A stretch of DNA of 57,649 nucleotides. Source: Gammaproteobacteria bacterium (GTDB lineage Bacteria > Pseudomonadota > Gammaproteobacteria > DSM-16500). The notes under the pieces were generated by a model. The model was given only the letters and a program-made list of their open reading frames with translations, did no database searches and was not told where the DNA came from. The translations under genes were made by a program, and so were the position numbers. Where the stretch lies: the NCBI GenBank assembly GCA_013287745.1, contig JABDDF010000008.1, positions 1 through 57,649 of the forward strand. The letters are read 5' to 3'. This document shows, piece by piece, positions 16,236 through 25,945 of the stretch. Numbering within the stretch: the first letter of the stretch is position 1; every line of letters starts with the position of its first letter.

Positions 16236-19200
16236 TCAAGGTCTGCGTCTCCTAGACCCACTTCTCTCTTCACTACTATCTTGAAATTGAGTATCATTTT
16301 TTGCTTTTGATAGAGGTGGATTTGACTTAAGCATATTCTTCGGATAAGTCACTTCACCATCATTCTCTCTCTGCTGTCGAATATCAGCTAATCGTGCTTC
16401 TTCTTCTTTTAAAGTCGGTGCTGTCCAATGATTTTCAATATGCTGGTAATTATCATTAATATACTTTAAGGCAGCGGCTGCATCGTCAATATGAATATAG
16501 GATTCATCTTGATCTTGCATTTTCTTTGTTGCACCCGTAGCAGATAAGGCATTCTTTGTTGCAGCACTGCCATGCGCTTCTCCAAATTGCGTTTTTTTAC
16601 CAGGTTCCGCGCCTTCTACACCAATCAATAAGGCACCTAGCGTTTTTCCACTCTTGGGAAAATGTGTGTTTAAATATAAATGACCATGTGAACCATCTGC
16701 TGCTTCTGCTCTTGCATTTGCACTTACACCCACATTCATACCCCAATGTTCTTTGTTTGTCGCTGCACTCACATAGTGTGGTGCATCAGATAGTCCAGCA
16801 AAAAATTTAGCAGGATCAATATGAACAATACCTGCAACAGGACTTCCCAAAGATAATTCATGAAATTCACCACTTTTATAAATCGTTTTATGTGAGGCTG
16901 CTATACGTGATTTGATCACTGCATCATTAGCCTCTCTATCTCCCGTCATTGTATTAAATAAGGCATTCATATCATCACAGCTAATTCTAACACGACCGCC
17001 ATGACTGACATCTTCAACACCCAAGCCTAAATATTCAAATAGGGCAAACATTTTACGTACCACAGCTTGACGTGCTGCATACTGAGGATCATCAGGATAG
17101 TTTTTCGGATCTGCTGTGATAAATGCCTTCCATGCCATCAAATTATTTTCAAATTGCGCTTGAGAAGAACGTTTGAGTAATTCATCCATCGTGACTGCTC
17201 TAGCTGCTGCATGAAATTCGATAGGATTCTGTTTTAATGCTTCTTCATAAGGGTCTTCTGCTCTGCCTTGAGGTGTCGAAATAACACGGGTTGAAACAAT
17301 ATGTGATTTAGCTTCTTGCACAATCGCATCATACAAGAGAGTAATACCAGGCCCTAAGATAAGTTCGCCCTCGCCTTGAAATTGTGATGCATTTTTAGCT
17401 TTTACACCTGGCGCATCATTGCGATAGAAAAGACCGACCATGTTATCGCCAGAAATATTAGTATAAGTACTTCGTGCTTCAATTGCTGTACTTTGCAAGG
17501 TTTGACCAGGTACATATTGCGGTGTTTTTTCTTTAATACCTTCTTTTATCGCATCAAAAAGCCATTCCTTACCTGCAGAAATTTCAAGTCTTCTCACAAT
17601 GACTTGAGGATCATTGACATGAGCCTTCCTCATTTCTGCCTTCATTTCATCTGTTACTCTGCCGCTAAGTATTTCACCTACTTTTCCGACCGGCGGAAAT
17701 TGAACTGCTTTAAATACATCAGCATTTAATAAGGCACTTTGCGTCCATTCCTTTCCATCAAAGCCATAAATACTGATATTGCCATTTTCATTAATTAAAA
17801 TAGGAATATTGCCATGTTCTTTTTGTAGTGCCGTTAATTTTTCCTCGCTGAGCTCTTCTTTAGATAATACTGATATCGTCAGCGTATCATACTCCAACCA
17901 ATTATGTTCCTTAGGTTTATGCGCAGCCGATGAAACCATGGCAACATGCATGAGTAATTCAGAAATACCCCGAGTAAAATATTTTCGACTCTGATTGCGA
18001 TCAACAAAATCATCGTAATTTACGTGTAATTTAGCTAGAAATTCATCTTCATAAGTCATTGTGTCATTGCGCAAAAGCTTATTCATTAAATAAGATGAAT
18101 TACCCGTATAAATATTAATTGCAGATACTTCAGCATCTGACTGATTTAAATAATCATGTTCTTTGCGATCATTATCGTGAATATTTGCGATGACATTATC
18201 AACTCTCTCATTAGTTGGGCTATAAAGAGCATGACCTCTTTTATTCATTTCAGCTAGAATATAGGGATGTAAAAATGCAAGCTTGTCTTGATCTAAGGGA
18301 TTTTCTAATTTTTTGATAGCTTGAATTTTAGCCGGATCTTGTTCGTGCTGCATAAGGTCTTTTTTACTCATTTCACCTTCCACTGATGCACCATCAGGGC
18401 CAATACAACTATAGCGAAAAACACCCTTTTGTTTACTCACATAGACTATATTTTCTAATTTCTTTGCCTTAGGATCTTCTAGCGGCAATGACAAGCGGTA
18501 ATTTCGTCCTGCTAATTTAATTTTCCAAGTACCCGCAAGAGGTGAATCTGGCCGTTCAGGTTTGACCTGTGATCCGCCATGCCCGAAATCAGACTTCAAA
18601 AAATCCATATAAGCTTGATGCGTTTCATCGTCAAAACGCGGCATATGACGCCAGTCCACGTGCCGTAATAATGTCGTTAAATTATATTCCTGATCTAAAT
18701 ACTTCGCCAAAATAGATTTATCATCCTCTGATTTATAAAAGACAACTTGAGGATTCGCCGTATCTTTGTCATTTAAGATGGCCTTAAGTAGGACATACAT
18801 GATGCGAGTAGATGCATTCAAATTAACTGGTCCAAATTCAATGGCCTGTCCACTGCTATTTTCATATTTTTCATCCAAGGCTTTTCCAATTTCATCTACT
18901 CTGAAATTATAGAAATGGTCGCGCAATTCGTTTTCTCTCAGTAAGGTAGGGCTTTTAGCCTTCTTAATGAGGCTATCTAATTCCACCATATCAACATCGC
19001 TGATATATTCATTTACTGGAACTGGGCTAGTTAATTTATTTTCTATGACTACTTTAGAAGTGATAGACTGAATATGATCCGCATCTTTAATTTCAACTTT
19101 CTCTCGCTGTCCTTGTTTATTAATATAGTACAATTCATTCGTATTCTTAGCTAAGACATAGGAGTGATGATATTTTTTATTTTGTAATATGCTAGCATTT

Positions 19201-20294
19201 TTATCTGACATGTCATCAATTAAGTAAATATTCATCCATTTTAGTTTTTCTACTTCAATTTTTTCCGTTAATTTACTCGTCATATTATCTAAAACTGTTT
19301 CGCTCACATTTTCAGTTAGCTCCCGATGAAAATTAGCAATGGCAGATTTCAGTTCTCCTGATTCTAATAAATCAATCGTTTTATACTGTTTCATCAAATT
19401 TTCATGATATTTTTTAAATTCATCGACTAAAATAATATATTCATCCTTAATATGCGCCATGCTATCTGGTAAATTATTTTTACTAAGTAGTAGCGAAAAT
19501 TGGTTCAATTTATTTTTTAATATGACACCCTCGCTATAAGATTTAAGTAATTCATTGCAAACCGGATCGCTTTTATTTTTGAATACTATATTAATCGAAC
19601 TTAATTCAACTTTCATGTTATTAGCTTGATCATCATAGACTTTTAACATGGTCATCATACGATTATTTTCAATTTCATAATTATGCTTGCTGATGAAATA
19701 ATCATAGTACATCGGGTCATTACTGATGTGTAATTGTGCCAAATCATGATCATGCTTTGATTTGTTATAATTTAACATGGTGCTAATATAATTTTGTCTT
19801 GCCGCAAGCACTTCTTTTTTCAGTGACTCGTTCTTTTCAATCCTCTCAAATAATTCTTTTGGATCCTTGATAGCCAATAATTCCGTGATATTTTTACTAT
19901 ATTGCATTGCCTTCATTTCATCAGCTATCCTTTTTTTTGCTTCCTCAATTTCTGCATTTGTTTTCACTGCATTTACGGCTATGACATGAAAGCTAGCATA
20001 TTCCTTAAGAGAACGGATAGAAGGATATATTCTTTCTTTTATCATTGACTGAATTTGCGCATCTTTATTTTCTATCTTTGATAGAGCCTCACTTAATTGC
20101 TGCATTTCACTATCCAGTAATTTTCGAGTGTCTATCATTTCTGAGGAAAGTTTGACTAAGGTAATTGTATTCTGTGCTTTATTGATGCGATTTCGCGTTT
20201 CATAGAGTTGAGAAAGCCGTTTCTCAATGAGAGATATTCTATCTTGTATTTCTTCATAACTCGATTGCTCTATTACATCTCGAGACTGCGTCAT
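16236..20294 (-). CDS. giant ADP-ribosyltransferase-like protein, paralogue 1
   Basis: A 1352-residue protein from ATG 20294 (GGGGG five bases upstream; conserved in the paralogue; an in-frame ATG/TTG pair exists 30-33 bases upstream). Residues 1-300 are charged, coiled-coil-like helices. A middle part contains RHVDWRHMPRFD and DFGHGGSQVKPERPD. Residues about 725-985 fit an ADP-ribosyltransferase exoenzyme: INIYTGNSSYLMNKLLRND (helical lobe, about 726), an Arg in VRRLEIS (about 901), the S-T-S-like ARSTY (about 938) and the ExE motif FQGEGELILGPG (about 972). The last 300 residues form a distinct domain with GHLYLN, LLIGVEGAEPGK and TQFGEAHGS segments that I cannot assign. No signal peptide; a type IV-secreted effector is plausible. 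Function is inferred from motifs only. Confidence 0.6.
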   Translation of the reverse strand: MTQSRDVIEQSSYEEIQDRISLIEKRLSQLYETRNRINKAQNTITLVKLSSEMIDTRKLLDSEMQQLSEALSKIENKDAQIQSMIKERIYPSIRSLKEYASFHVIAVNAVKTNAEIEEAKKRIADEMKAMQYSKNITELLAIKDPKELFERIEKNESLKKEVLAARQNYISTMLNYNKSKHDHDLAQLHISNDPMYYDYFISKHNYEIENNRMMTMLKVYDDQANNMKVELSSINIVFKNKSDPVCNELLKSYSEGVILKNKLNQFSLLLSKNNLPDSMAHIKDEYIILVDEFKKYHENLMKQYKTIDLLESGELKSAIANFHRELTENVSETVLDNMTSKLTEKIEVEKLKWMNIYLIDDMSDKNASILQNKKYHHSYVLAKNTNELYYINKQGQREKVEIKDADHIQSITSKVVIENKLTSPVPVNEYISDVDMVELDSLIKKAKSPTLLRENELRDHFYNFRVDEIGKALDEKYENSSGQAIEFGPVNLNASTRIMYVLLKAILNDKDTANPQVVFYKSEDDKSILAKYLDQEYNLTTLLRHVDWRHMPRFDDETHQAYMDFLKSDFGHGGSQVKPERPDSPLAGTWKIKLAGRNYRLSLPLEDPKAKKLENIVYVSKQKGVFRYSCIGPDGASVEGEMSKKDLMQHEQDPAKIQAIKKLENPLDQDKLAFLHPYILAEMNKRGHALYSPTNERVDNVIANIHDNDRKEHDYLNQSDAEVSAINIYTGNSSYLMNKLLRNDTMTYEDEFLAKLHVNYDDFVDRNQSRKYFTRGISELLMHVAMVSSAAHKPKEHNWLEYDTLTISVLSKEELSEEKLTALQKEHGNIPILINENGNISIYGFDGKEWTQSALLNADVFKAVQFPPVGKVGEILSGRVTDEMKAEMRKAHVNDPQVIVRRLEISAGKEWLFDAIKEGIKEKTPQYVPGQTLQSTAIEARSTYTNISGDNMVGLFYRNDAPGVKAKNASQFQGEGELILGPGITLLYDAIVQEAKSHIVSTRVISTPQGRAEDPYEEALKQNPIEFHAAARAVTMDELLKRSSQAQFENNLMAWKAFITADPKNYPDDPQYAARQAVVRKMFALFEYLGLGVEDVSHGGRVRISCDDMNALFNTMTGDREANDAVIKSRIAASHKTIYKSGEFHELSLGSPVAGIVHIDPAKFFAGLSDAPHYVSAATNKEHWGMNVGVSANARAEAADGSHGHLYLNTHFPKSGKTLGALLIGVEGAEPGKKTQFGEAHGSAATKNALSATGATKKMQDQDESYIHIDDAAAALKYINDNYQHIENHWTAPTLKEEEARLADIRQQRENDGEVTYPKNMLKSNPPLSKAKNDTQFQDSSEERSGSRRRRP

Positions 20295-20343
20295 CTTACC
20301 CCCGAGAAACAACACACTCCTCATCAATACTTATTAATTATAT

Positions 20344-23300
20344 TTAGATTGATTTTCTTTTAATATACGCTTCATACTCTCCTTCACTTTTAACTAATTT
20401 TTTGTATAAGTTAACTTGCTTATCTAAAGTACGTCGATCAAAAAGATAGCTAGTACTACATAAAATAGGTGGTTCTTGACTCCTGCAATAAATTTGCAAA
20501 GCCTCAGATTGATCTCGGGTAAAACCATTGCAGCGAAGGCCATATTTGGCAGCATCCTGATCTTTCTCTAAATATAATTTCACATTGCTAGCTGCCCAAA
20601 CCATATATTCACGACTAGGAATGCTAAGCTGATCATTTTTACTTTTGAATTTTAATAATCTATCCTCTATTGATAATCGTTCATATTGGCGCATTGAGTT
20701 AGCTTCATCTTTATCACTTTTCTTTTCATAAAAATACACGTCTGATTTTACACCTGATTCATTTTTTGATATTAAAGTTGCGCTATTGATATTGCCATAT
20801 TGCATAGGAATAACAGCATACTTTGTATCTGCAATTTCCGTTTGTGTCGTTTTCGCAGCTGTTTGAATGGTCATGGCTTCATGGGCTTGCGCTGTATTCA
20901 AAAATTCTTCAATTTTCTCCATTGCTTTTTCACGTTGATTGGTCGTAAATGCGTTTTCTAATAAATTTTGTGTATCAATAGCAGATGGGGATTCATGATA
21001 ACGAGCTTCATTAGCTGGTTCTGCATGCTTATATAATCCAGAAGATGCTGTAGATAAAACATTTTTAGTGATTTTACGAAAGTGATTTAATTTTTCATTC
21101 GCCATTGCTTGACTGGGTAGGGCTTGTGTAGGCCGAGCTGGTACAGAAACTGGCGGCGGTGTTGTTGGCCGCATGGGTGCCTGAACAACTGGTGGTGGTG
21201 TTACTGGCCGTGCGGATGCTGCTTGAGCTTCTATTTGCTTTGCTGCTGATTTTGCATCTGCCCTTGTTCTTTGCTCGAAATCAATAGGATTTTCTCGAAG
21301 TATCTTCTCATAAGGATCTTCTGCTCTACCCTGCGGCGTCGAAATAACACGTGTTGAGACAATATGTGACCTACCTTCTTGCACGATGGCATCATACAAT
21401 AAGGTAATACCTGGCCCAAGAATACGCTCACCCTCTCCTTGAAATTGTGATGCATTCGCTGCTCTGACACCAGGTGCCTCATTACGAAACAAGAGACCCA
21501 CCATATTGTTACCAGTAATATTGGCATAAGTACTTCGCGCTTCAATCGTCGTACTTTGCAAGGTTTGACCTGGCACATATTGCGGAATTTGTTCTTGGAC
21601 GCCTTTCTGAATTGCTTCAAGCAGCCATTCTCTGCCAGCAGAAATTTCAAGTCTTCTGACAACAACTTGGGGTTCATTCACATGCCCTTTTTTCATTTCT
21701 GCTTTCATTTCATCTGTTACTTTGGCGCTGAGAATTTCACCTATTTCACCGACTGGCGGAAATGGAACCGCCTTAAATACCTCAGCGTCTAATAAAGCGC
21801 TCTGCTTCCATTCCTTGCCATCATAGCCATAAATACTGATATTGCCATTTTCATTAATTAAAATGGGAATATTGCCATGTTCTTTTTGTAGTGCAGTTAA
21901 TTTTGTTTCATCAAGGTCTTTCTTCGATGAGACAGATATCATCAGCGTATCAAACTCAAGTAAATTATGTTCCTTAGGTTTATTAGCCGCTGAAGAAGCC
22001 ATGGCAACATGCATGAGTAATTCAGATATGCCCTGAGTAAAATATTTTCGACTCTGATTTATATCGACAAAATCATCATAATCCACGTGTAATTTAGCTA
22101 TAAATTCATCCTCATAAGTCATCGTATCGTTGCGCAAGAGTTTATTCATTAAATAAGATGAATTGCCTGTATAAATATTAATGGCGGCGACTTCAGCATC
22201 GCTCAATTCTAAGTAATCATGATCTTTTCGATCATTATCGTGAATATTTGCGATTACATTAGCCACTCTCTCAGGCGTTGGGCTATAGACAGTATGACCT
22301 CTTTTGTTAGTCTCAGCTAAAATATAAGGATGTAAAAATGCGAGCTTATCTTGATCAAGCGGATTTTTTAATTCCTTGATTGCCTGTATTTTACTGGGAT
22401 CTTGCTCATATTGAAGCAATTGTTTTTTACTAATTTCACCTTCTACTGGTGTGCCATCAGGGCCAAGACAGCTATAGTGAAAATCACCTTTGTGCTTTCT
22501 CACATACACTGTCTTTTCTAATTGTTTTGTATTTTTATCTTCTAGCGGTAAGGCCAATTGATAATTTTTACCTGCCGAAGGAATTTTCCAGGTACCACGT
22601 AGAGGTGCGTCAGGCCGCTCAGGTTTGACTTGTGATCCACCATGACCAAAATCATTAGTAAGAAATTCCATATAAGCCTGATGTGCACTTTCATCAAAGC
22701 GAGGCATATGACGCCAATCCACATGACGCAGCAGTGTCGTCAAGTTATATTCATTATTCAAATATTTCACTAAAATCGATTTATCATCTTCTGATTTAGA
22801 AAAGACAACTTGGGGATGCGCATGATCTTTCTCATTTAGCATGCTATTGAGAAGTGCGTACATAATACGTGTCGATGCATTCAAATTAACGGGACCAAAT
22901 TCAACTGATTTTTCATCAATATTTTGATCTAATACTTTTTCAATTTCTTCCACTCTAAAATTATAGAAGTGATCACGTAATTCTTTTTCTCTCATTAAAG
23001 TCACGCTTCCCTTGGCTTTAATGAGATTATCCAATTCCACCATGCTTTGATCGCTGATATATTCATTAATGGGAATTGGACTGGTCAGCGTTTTACTGCC
23101 CGTAGCAATAGCAGCAATGATGGATTGCAGTGCCTCTTTTTTTACATCCATCTTTTCACGCTGCCCCTGTTTATTGATATAATATAATTCATTGCTATTT
23201 TTAGCTAAGATATAAGAATGATGATATTTTTCATCGCTAAAAATATTATTAGCTTGACTTGGCATGTCATCAACTAAATAAACATTCATCCATTTTACTT

Positions 23301-24330
23301 CTGCCACTTCGATTTTTTCAGTTAATTTATCGACAATTTTATCTAAAACGTCGCCTTTGATATTAGCAGTTGCATCACGATGTAAATGAATAGCAGCAAG
23401 CTTTAATTCTTCATTTTGTAATGCATCGATCGCCGCATACTGCCTATCCAAAGCTTCATGATATTCTTTGAATTTATCCACAAGAGAAACAAATTCATCC
23501 TTGATATCTGTTATATTTTTTGGCATATTTTCTTTATTTAACATCGCGAGAAATTGATTTAATTCGTTTTTTAATTGAATTCCTTCGCTATATGATTTAA
23601 GTAATTCAGCACAGACTGGACTGTTTTTATTTTCAAGTAGAATGGGAATTGATGTTAATTCGTTAGTTATATTATTTGCCTTAGCTTGATTTTGATAGGC
23701 TTGTAAAATAACCCCCAGATTAGAATGAGCCATTTCATACTTATGCTTAGTCGTAAAATAATCATAATACATTGCATCATTAGTTGTCTTTAGTTGCGCT
23801 AGATCATAATCCTGTTTTGATTTATCCATATTGAGCATACGTTTAATCAAGTTCTGCTGCTCATTTAATATTTCCGTTTTTAGGGATTCGTCTTTTTCAA
23901 TTCGCTGAAATATTTCTACTGGATCCTTCATTGCCAATAAGTCCATCATGTTCTTGCTGTACTGCATTTCCTTCATTTCATCAGCTATTCTTTTTTTAGC
24001 TTCTTCCGTTTCAGCCGTTTCTGTTGCTTTGTTTGCTATAAAAACATGAAATTGAGCATAATCTTTAAGCGAGCGAATAGCGGGATAGAATCTTTCTTTT
24101 AGTAATTTATCTGCTTCACTCGAGTTTTCAATTTCTGATATGGCTTCACTGACTTGCTGGATTTCATTATCCATTATTTTCTTACTATCCATCATTTCTT
24201 CAGACAGTTTAAGTAAGGCAGCAGTATCTTTCACTTTCTTGAGTTGATTTTGTAATTCGTAGAGATGACTAAGCTGCTTCTCTATGTAAGAAAGTTTTTC
24301 TTGAATACCCGCATCTCGTGATTGTGTCAT
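20344..24330 (-). CDS. giant ADP-ribosyltransferase-like protein, paralogue 2 (different C-terminus)
   Basis: A 1328-residue protein from ATG 24330 (AGGGGGT just upstream; a TTG 15 bases earlier is the other possible start). It aligns with its downstream neighbour over roughly the first 1,010 residues: MTQSRD start, helical N-terminus, RHVDWRHMPRFD middle, and the ADP-ribosyltransferase-like set INIYTGNSSYLMNKLLRND (about 720), VRRLEIS (about 892), ARSTY (about 933) and FQGEGERILGPG (about 963). After VISTPQGRAEDPYE the two diverge. Here a Pro-rich linker (VTPPPVVQAP, TTPPPVSVP; about 1050-1080) joins a different C-terminal domain of about 250 residues ending in basic KLVKSEGEYEAYIKRKS. The pair are tandem duplicates with swapped tails, 49 bases apart. 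Confidence 0.6.
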   Translation of the reverse strand: MTQSRDAGIQEKLSYIEKQLSHLYELQNQLKKVKDTAALLKLSEEMMDSKKIMDNEIQQVSEAISEIENSSEADKLLKERFYPAIRSLKDYAQFHVFIANKATETAETEEAKKRIADEMKEMQYSKNMMDLLAMKDPVEIFQRIEKDESLKTEILNEQQNLIKRMLNMDKSKQDYDLAQLKTTNDAMYYDYFTTKHKYEMAHSNLGVILQAYQNQAKANNITNELTSIPILLENKNSPVCAELLKSYSEGIQLKNELNQFLAMLNKENMPKNITDIKDEFVSLVDKFKEYHEALDRQYAAIDALQNEELKLAAIHLHRDATANIKGDVLDKIVDKLTEKIEVAEVKWMNVYLVDDMPSQANNIFSDEKYHHSYILAKNSNELYYINKQGQREKMDVKKEALQSIIAAIATGSKTLTSPIPINEYISDQSMVELDNLIKAKGSVTLMREKELRDHFYNFRVEEIEKVLDQNIDEKSVEFGPVNLNASTRIMYALLNSMLNEKDHAHPQVVFSKSEDDKSILVKYLNNEYNLTTLLRHVDWRHMPRFDESAHQAYMEFLTNDFGHGGSQVKPERPDAPLRGTWKIPSAGKNYQLALPLEDKNTKQLEKTVYVRKHKGDFHYSCLGPDGTPVEGEISKKQLLQYEQDPSKIQAIKELKNPLDQDKLAFLHPYILAETNKRGHTVYSPTPERVANVIANIHDNDRKDHDYLELSDAEVAAINIYTGNSSYLMNKLLRNDTMTYEDEFIAKLHVDYDDFVDINQSRKYFTQGISELLMHVAMASSAANKPKEHNLLEFDTLMISVSSKKDLDETKLTALQKEHGNIPILINENGNISIYGYDGKEWKQSALLDAEVFKAVPFPPVGEIGEILSAKVTDEMKAEMKKGHVNEPQVVVRRLEISAGREWLLEAIQKGVQEQIPQYVPGQTLQSTTIEARSTYANITGNNMVGLLFRNEAPGVRAANASQFQGEGERILGPGITLLYDAIVQEGRSHIVSTRVISTPQGRAEDPYEKILRENPIDFEQRTRADAKSAAKQIEAQAASARPVTPPPVVQAPMRPTTPPPVSVPARPTQALPSQAMANEKLNHFRKITKNVLSTASSGLYKHAEPANEARYHESPSAIDTQNLLENAFTTNQREKAMEKIEEFLNTAQAHEAMTIQTAAKTTQTEIADTKYAVIPMQYGNINSATLISKNESGVKSDVYFYEKKSDKDEANSMRQYERLSIEDRLLKFKSKNDQLSIPSREYMVWAASNVKLYLEKDQDAAKYGLRCNGFTRDQSEALQIYCRSQEPPILCSTSYLFDRRTLDKQVNLYKKLVKSEGEYEAYIKRKSI

Positions 24331-24453
24331 TTTACCCCCTAGCAAAATACACAGCCCATTTATACTATTGTATTTATGGTGTTTATCCTTATTTAATTAT
24401 TATAGCTTAGAGTGGGAGATATATTATTATACTTAACAACTAATTGAGTATTA

Positions 24454-24921
24454 TCATAATTTCTGTCGTTTTTTTCGGAAAAATTCACTTAATAACTGAC
24501 TGCCAATTTCTGCTAATAAACCACCTGCATACTTAATCCTATGATTATGAAAGGGATAATCCAAGGCAGCACATTGGCTTTGTATAGCGCCTGTTTTGGG
24601 GTCATTAGCCGCATAGACAAGCCTTGCAATACGTGCATGCACCATCGCACCAACGCACATTAGACAGGGTTCTAGACTGACATAGAGGGTAGTATTTATA
24701 AGCCGATAATTCTGCAAAAATTGAGCACCTTGGCGCAGGGCAAGTATTTCTGCATGTGCTGTGGGATCATGCAAACTAATCGGCGCATTAAATCCCTCGC
24801 CGATTAATTTATCATCCGCTACGAGCACAGCACCAACTGGGATTTCAGCTTGCTTTCCAGCTTGTGCAGCTAAAGTTAGGGCATGCTGCATCCAATATTC
24901 ATCACGCGGGGTAAAAATCAT
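24454..24921 (-). CDS. tadA: tRNA-specific adenosine deaminase TadA
   Basis: TadA converts A34 to inosine in the anticodon of tRNA-Arg(ACG). The 155-residue protein carries the deaminase zinc motifs TAHAEILALRQ (His and catalytic Glu, about 54-64) and PCLMCVGAMVHARI (two Cys, about 84-97), with the TadA-type DEYWMQHALTLA start and a basic C-terminus (FFRKKRQK). Normal size. It stands alone on the minus strand; a 211-base palindrome separates it from the divergent TonB-like gene. Confidence 0.95.
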   Translation of the reverse strand: MIFTPRDEYWMQHALTLAAQAGKQAEIPVGAVLVADDKLIGEGFNAPISLHDPTAHAEILALRQGAQFLQNYRLINTTLYVSLEPCLMCVGAMVHARIARLVYAANDPKTGAIQSQCAALDYPFHNHRIKYAGGLLAEIGSQLLSEFFRKKRQKL

Positions 24922-24993
24922 TTCTTGTCACTCGTTTAATTGTGTACTATTTTAATATAGAAACTTTACTGTTACGAGCATGTTCGTTGTTGA

Positions 24994-25204
24994 TGGAAAA
25001 TAGAAGTAAAGCATTCAAATTTAGCAAAAGCGTTCAGTAAGGAAGCCTTCCCCCACAGGGGGAAGGTGCCAAAGGCGGATGGGGGAATATTAATAATTGC
25101 ATTTTTATTCCCCCATCCGCCCGTTGGGCACCTTCCCCCTGTGGGGGAAGGCTTCCTTACTGAACGCTTTTACTAAATTTGAATGCTTTACTTCTATTTT
25201 CCAT
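24994..25204. repeat. 211-bp near-perfect palindrome (family R4, copy 1)
   Basis: ATGGAAAATAGAAGTAAAGC at 24994 pairs with the reverse complement ending at 25204; the arms continue through AAGGAAGCCTTCCCCCAC and GGGGGAAGGTGCC...GGCGGATGGGGGAATA, around a centre near 25098. A second copy lies at 40435-40652. It has no coding capacity and looks like a MITE or a large foldback element. It fills most of the 309-base gap between tadA and the TonB-like gene, so the promoters of both must lie within or beside it. Confidence 0.92.
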
Positions 25205-25230
25205 TACACTAAGAGAAAATGGACTAAAAA

Positions 25231-25938
25231 ATGTCAGAATCTAGTAATAAATCCCTAGTAAGTAGTTTCTGGCTTTCCATCATACTCCATTTACTCATAT
25301 TCTTCCTTATCATTACCACCTTTGTTTTTCAACCGAATGTAGTACAGCAGAAACCGCCTTCGCTCTATGTTCCCTCCTATGTTTATACGGGTGCTGTACC
25401 GCCACAAACAGTTTCCAATCAACAAGCGCAGTCAGCCAAATCAACTGTGCGCAAGCAACATACAGCTCAAGAAAAAAAAGCTTCTTCACCTTTTCCAGAA
25501 ACTGCTGTGAGCGGAAAAATGTATCAGGCGTCAAAAAAACCATCCATGAAGGAATCAGTCCTGGCATCTTCACTCAAAATGCTGCAGCAAGACCAAGTGC
25601 AATTTATGCAAGCAAAAAAAGAAGAAGATCCCATTTATTTAATTGGTGATATGAGTCAAGCAGCCGATCCCCTAATCAAACTGATTGGCAGAGCATTATC
25701 TCGGAATTTTCATTATCCTGACACAGCGGGACGACTTGGTATCAAAGGAAGGGCTTTAATCGGATTAACACTGCATCCAGAAGGATATTTCAGCGATGTA
25801 GAATTAATGAAATCGAGTAATAGCCCTGATTTAGATGCTGCTGCTTTGTATGCAGTGAATCAAGCACCGACTGTTGAAGGTGCAGATCGATTTATTAATG
25901 AGCCTAAGCATTTTGTGATTGGATTTATTTTTTATTAA
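25231..25938 (+). CDS. TonB-family (TonB C-terminal domain) protein
   Basis: A 235-residue protein with TonB layout: a short cytoplasmic N-terminus, one membrane anchor (SFWLSIILHLLIFFLIITTFVF split over residues 12-33), a Lys/Ser/Gln-rich periplasmic spacer (50-130) and a C-terminal domain (about 150-235) with GIKGRALIGLTLHPEGYFSD and DAAALYAVNQAP, the strand-helix-strand pattern of TonB. TonB couples proton-motive force to outer-membrane transporters. The spacer lacks the usual Pro-Lys/Pro-Glu runs and no exbBD genes are near, so it may instead be a TonB-like/TolA-like envelope protein. Start at ATG 25231 has only a weak ribosome-binding site. Confidence 0.7.
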   Translation: MSESSNKSLVSSFWLSIILHLLIFFLIITTFVFQPNVVQQKPPSLYVPSYVYTGAVPPQTVSNQQAQSAKSTVRKQHTAQEKKASSPFPETAVSGKMYQASKKPSMKESVLASSLKMLQQDQVQFMQAKKEEDPIYLIGDMSQAADPLIKLIGRALSRNFHYPDTAGRLGIKGRALIGLTLHPEGYFSDVELMKSSNSPDLDAAALYAVNQAPTVEGADRFINEPKHFVIGFIFY

Positions 25939-25945
25939 TATTTCC

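Noticed and set aside
16236-24330. Assignment of the giants to the SidE all-in-one ubiquitination family
   Set aside because: The ART motifs fit, but I see no Cys-His-Asp deubiquitinase N-terminus and no clear phosphodiesterase His/Glu set; only a general ART resemblance is supported.
24331-24440. PmrA-type direct repeat upstream of the first giant gene
   Set aside because: CTTATTTAATTATT-like stretches occur but do not form the spaced repeat; A+T-rich chance matches are expected.
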